Origin: Gracilariopsis chorda
Lineage: Eukaryota; Rhodophyta; Florideophyceae; Gracilariales; Gracilariaceae
Length of the DNA stretch: 64,000 nt
Assembly: GCA_003194525.1 (NCBI GenBank)
Contig: NBIV01000269.1
Span: 32,337-96,336 of the forward strand
Direction: 5' to 3'
Shown: positions 61,618 through 64,000 of the stretch, piece after piece
How the letters are laid out: each line of letters starts with the position of its first letter
Position numbering within the stretch: position 1 is the stretch's first letter
The notes under the pieces: generated by a model
What the model saw: the letters and a program-made list of their open reading frames with translations, nothing else
Database searches by the model: none
What the model was told of the DNA's origin: nothing
Translations under genes and position numbers: made by a program

Positions 61618-63315
61618 TCAAAGGTCTTGCTGTATGTCATTGCTGGTGCCTTCCTTCGTTTGTTCCTTGCTCGATATGATCGCCTTGGCCACCGTTTTGC
61701 CTCTTGAATGAATTAGCGTGTGGGGCCACTGTTCCTTGATGGCTGGCCAGATGTACTTCAATGTAGCATACTGGTACAGCCTTTTCCAAGCTTTCCTTGC
61801 GCCTGGATGGAATTGGCATGTCACAAATGGGCCTGGGTTGAACGGTTCCTTTTTCCTATCATTTTGAAGATAGGATTCCCGATCCTTATAGCTAACATAC
61901 TTGATAGCTTCCTTTAGGTATTTCCTCGTGTACCCTCGTTGAGATAGCTTTCCAAAGAGAAAGGCTACCTTCCTTTTCCATACGTCTTCAGAGTTTGTGT
62001 TGCGGAGATAGCGAATCATTTCTCCTTTCACAATACCAATAAAGACGTGTTCCGGATGGTCTGATTTGCCATGGAGATAAAGGAATTTTGAGATTGGTTT
62101 TGTATAAACCATCAAGTCAAGACGATTTTCCTTATAAAACCTTTTTCCTTTGTAGATTTCCAAATCAAGGTATACCGCTCTTCCAGGGCTTACTACATAT
62201 GTGAGTGATAGGTTTGTTGAAGCGTTCAGGTATCCCAAAATTTTTTGGGGGTCACCTATGCTCCTTAGAATCATAAACCCATCGTCAATATAGCGCCTCT
62301 GAAAGATGATATCCTTGGCAAATCTTCTGAAGATCGGTTGGAACTTGAAATACAGGTACAGATTGGCAAAAGCCGGAGCTACTGCTGTTCCTGTTGCTGT
62401 ACCAGTTTCCTGCTTGTACGTCTTCCCGTCCACTGTTATGAAGTTGTTCTTCATAATGAAGCGTAGGACTTGAGCCCAGAAGAAGTTCTGGGTTTGGAAG
62501 ATATGAGGCAAGCATTCCACCAGTGTTCTGCATGCATCATCGATGTCAATGTTAGGGTAACATCTTTCGACATCATAAGTAACGAAGATGCAGTCTTTGG
62601 GCAGATACAGCTGTTCCAATTGCCGCACGGCCTGTTTGCTGTTGACAGTGATAACTCTGATACTCTGTACAACCTCATTCAGGACGGAGCTTAGCCTTTG
62701 AGATAAACCACTCAATATGAATGAACATTGAGCGGTTATAGGCCTGCTTCCAAGTGTGGACTTGTGGATCTTCGGAAGGATATAGAAGGGGTTGGGGCTT
62801 TGGCGTTCCTTAGCCTCATCCAAAATCAGTTCCCTTTCCTGTTGAGGTAGCTTACCTATTCTGGTAAGCCTCACAAGGTTACTGAAGATCTGCTCATAAG
62901 GAAATGAGTTCACTTCAGAGAATACACCCTTGCTTAACTCCCCCTCTACGAGGTTGGAGTATACCTCTTTGTGCATAAGCACCAGGCCTAGGTTCTTGTC
63001 TGATTCCTTCACAATCCAATTCTTCTTCCGGATGTATTCGAACCCTTTCTTTAAGATGCTAGAAAGGGCTCCGGGCTTCCTAGTTGAGTTCACCGATTCA
63101 ACAGCTTCCCTCAGGTCCCTCAGAACCATTTCGGAGGTAGACTTAGGTAGCCCTTGTCCCGTCTTCTCGAGTTTCCCAGGAAGCTTGGAGATAGCTTCGT
63201 TGAGGCAGTCCTTGAGTGAAGTCCTTATGGCAAATCCACCACCAACAGAGAGAACTCTTCGTACACAGTACGGTACTTCTTCAATCGGGATGCAATAGGA
63301 GTGTTGAACTTCACT
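61618..63315 (-). CDS. Penelope-type reverse transcriptase, copy 2, N-terminal frameshift
   Basis: Open as 503 codons from MVLRDLREAVESV to 61,618, protein identical to copy 1 as far as I can read, including YIDD. A one-base deletion near 63,292 shifts the frame of the first 60 or so residues. The catalytic domain is untouched. Could be real or an assembly error. Confidence 0.85.
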   Translation of the reverse strand, partial: SEVQHSYCIPIEEVPYCVRRVLSVGGGFAIRTSLKDCLNEAISKLPGKLEKTGQGLPKSTSEMVLRDLREAVESVNSTRKPGALSSILKKGFEYIRKKNWIVKESDKNLGLVLMHKEVYSNLVEGELSKGVFSEVNSFPYEQIFSNLVRLTRIGKLPQQERELILDEAKERQSPNPFYILPKIHKSTLGSRPITAQCSFILSGLSQRLSSVLNEVVQSIRVITVNSKQAVRQLEQLYLPKDCIFVTYDVERCYPNIDIDDACRTLVECLPHIFQTQNFFWAQVLRFIMKNNFITVDGKTYKQETGTATGTAVAPAFANLYLYFKFQPIFRRFAKDIIFQRRYIDDGFMILRSIGDPQKILGYLNASTNLSLTYVVSPGRAVYLDLEIYKGKRFYKENRLDLMVYTKPISKFLYLHGKSDHPEHVFIGIVKGEMIRYLRNTNSEDVWKRKVAFLFGKLSQRGYTRKYLKEAIKYVSYKDRESYLQNDRKKEPFNPGPFVTCQFHPGARKAWKRLYQYATLKYIWPAIKEQWPHTLIHSRGKTVAKAIISSKEQTKEGTSNDIQQDL

Positions 63316-63358
63316 TCGTTGGACTGGGAAGAGCGGGGCTTCCGTGGTCTAGTACGGT

Positions 63359-64000
63359 TTAGTTTGCTTTGGCGCCCCGTTCTGGAGCGCCTTGCCCGTT
63401 TTTCGACTTGTTCTTCTTGGACGGTCCGGCCTTGGATTTACCCTTACCCGGTTTAGGGGCTTTAGGGGTTTTAGGGGCTTTAGCTCCTTCCCTTGATGGT
63501 TTTTTATTCCCTTTAGGGGTATCCTTGGCCTTCCCAGAGCGGAGAGCAGCTATCTCCTTCTTCATTGAATGGACCTCCTTGCGCAGCCGATCGACTCCTT
63601 CAGGAGCCTCCACTTCATCGGCCTCGGCAGCAGCATTCTTCAGGAGGTCCGCTGCTTTCTTTCTCTCTGGTGAAAAAGTCCTTGAAGACTGAAGCGACAT
63701 CGTTATCCCTTTTCTGCTCCTGGAGTTGGTTTAGAAAGTTGGTCATATAGCGTTGGACCAGGGAGGGGATACCCGAGGGTTGGAGATCGTCAAGGAGTCC
63801 TGCGGCATAAGTGAGTGCCTCGTGGACTTTTTCCTTGGTGTCTTTGACGATCTGATCCTTCTCGGCCTGAAGCTGATTCACTTCTTTTGTTTCGGAGTAC
63901 GATGGCGACATCGAGTACATCCTTTGTGAATTTTTCAGCCAGGGAGTCAAACTTCTTCACGGAATTCATTCGCCATGGTCGCTGGGATTTGTGGCATTCG
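63359..64000 (-). pseudogene. Penelope ORF1, copy 2, frameshifted and cut by the window end
   Basis: The tail from KKAADLLKNAAAEADEV to PERGAKAN is in frame to about 63,660. An extra T there moves upstream coding (KEVNQLQAEKDQIVKDTKEK) to another frame, and further indels follow near 63,888 and 63,955. Otherwise as copy 1. Confidence 0.7.

Larger units (their letters stand above)
61297..64000 (-). mobile_element. Penelope-like element copy 2, runs out of the window
   Basis: Tandem repeat of copy 1 in the same orientation. By hand comparison only seven differences in about 2.7 kb, five of them single-base indels in short runs, mostly beyond 63,290: CCAAT to CAAT near 63,292, extra T near 63,661, 63,888 and 63,955. 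These break RT and ORF1 frames near the window end. The 5' end is not seen. Confidence 0.88.

Overview
The window is eukaryotic nuclear DNA, very rich in transposable elements and poor in ordinary genes. Supporting signs are LTR, Penelope-like, Helitron and pogo-type elements, a GT-AG intron, TATA boxes, secreted Cys-rich and NLR-like proteins, and a telomere-type G-rich repeat. The mix (Dickkopf-like Cys-rich proteins, NB-ARC/WD40 proteins, few introns) reminds me of a florideophyte red alga such as Chondrus, but that is inference from gene style only.

Layout. 1-9,724: a nearly complete Ty3/gypsy chromovirus on the minus strand, inserted into an older gypsy copy whose chromodomain end survives at 9,725-10,256. 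11-13 kb: one or two weak small genes. 15.4-19.9 kb (minus): a broken STAND/NLR gene (helical N-terminus, NB-ARC with Walker A, winged-helix region, WD40 repeats) interrupted by an LTR-like insertion. 20-21 kb: a small Copia relic with a half-tRNA-iMet primer site. 21.5-23.4 kb (minus): a secreted Cys-rich gene with one clear intron. 23.7-25.9 kb: a pogo/Tigger-like DNA transposon with 15-bp terminal inverted repeats. 26-28.9 kb: a Copia remnant, followed by Helitron A (28.98-34.6 kb, plus). 36.95-38.34 kb: a secreted S33-type alpha/beta hydrolase. 40.2-45.5 kb: a duplicated coiled-coil gene, one copy intact and one dead. 47.3-51.3 kb: Helitron B (minus). 51.8 kb: a 68-bp tandem repeat. 52.8-57.97 kb: a second Helitron A copy, inverted relative to the first.

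Right end. Helitron A-right is cut off at 57,972 by about 35 irregular TTTTTAGGGG units (57,973-58,318), G-rich strand pointing right. Joined to this are two almost identical 2.98-kb Penelope-like elements in tandem (58,319-64,000+), both minus strand with 3' ends toward the telomeric repeat. They are separated by one telomeric unit. Each encodes a coiled-coil Lys/Pro-rich ORF1 and a Penelope-type reverse transcriptase without a GIY-YIG nuclease. Each also has a type I hammerhead ribozyme and a TATA box in its terminal region. The simplest reading is a chromosome break inside a Helitron, healed by telomere addition and then extended by telomere-attaching retroelements.

Two signals stand out. 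The first is this telomere/Penelope/ribozyme system. The second is the dense series of short perfect hairpins through the whole chromovirus at 1-9.7 kb, in LTRs, leader and coding sequence alike, which ordinary coding constraint does not explain. Many genes also carry single-base frameshifts; some may be assembly indels, so dead-gene calls deserve a check against reads.
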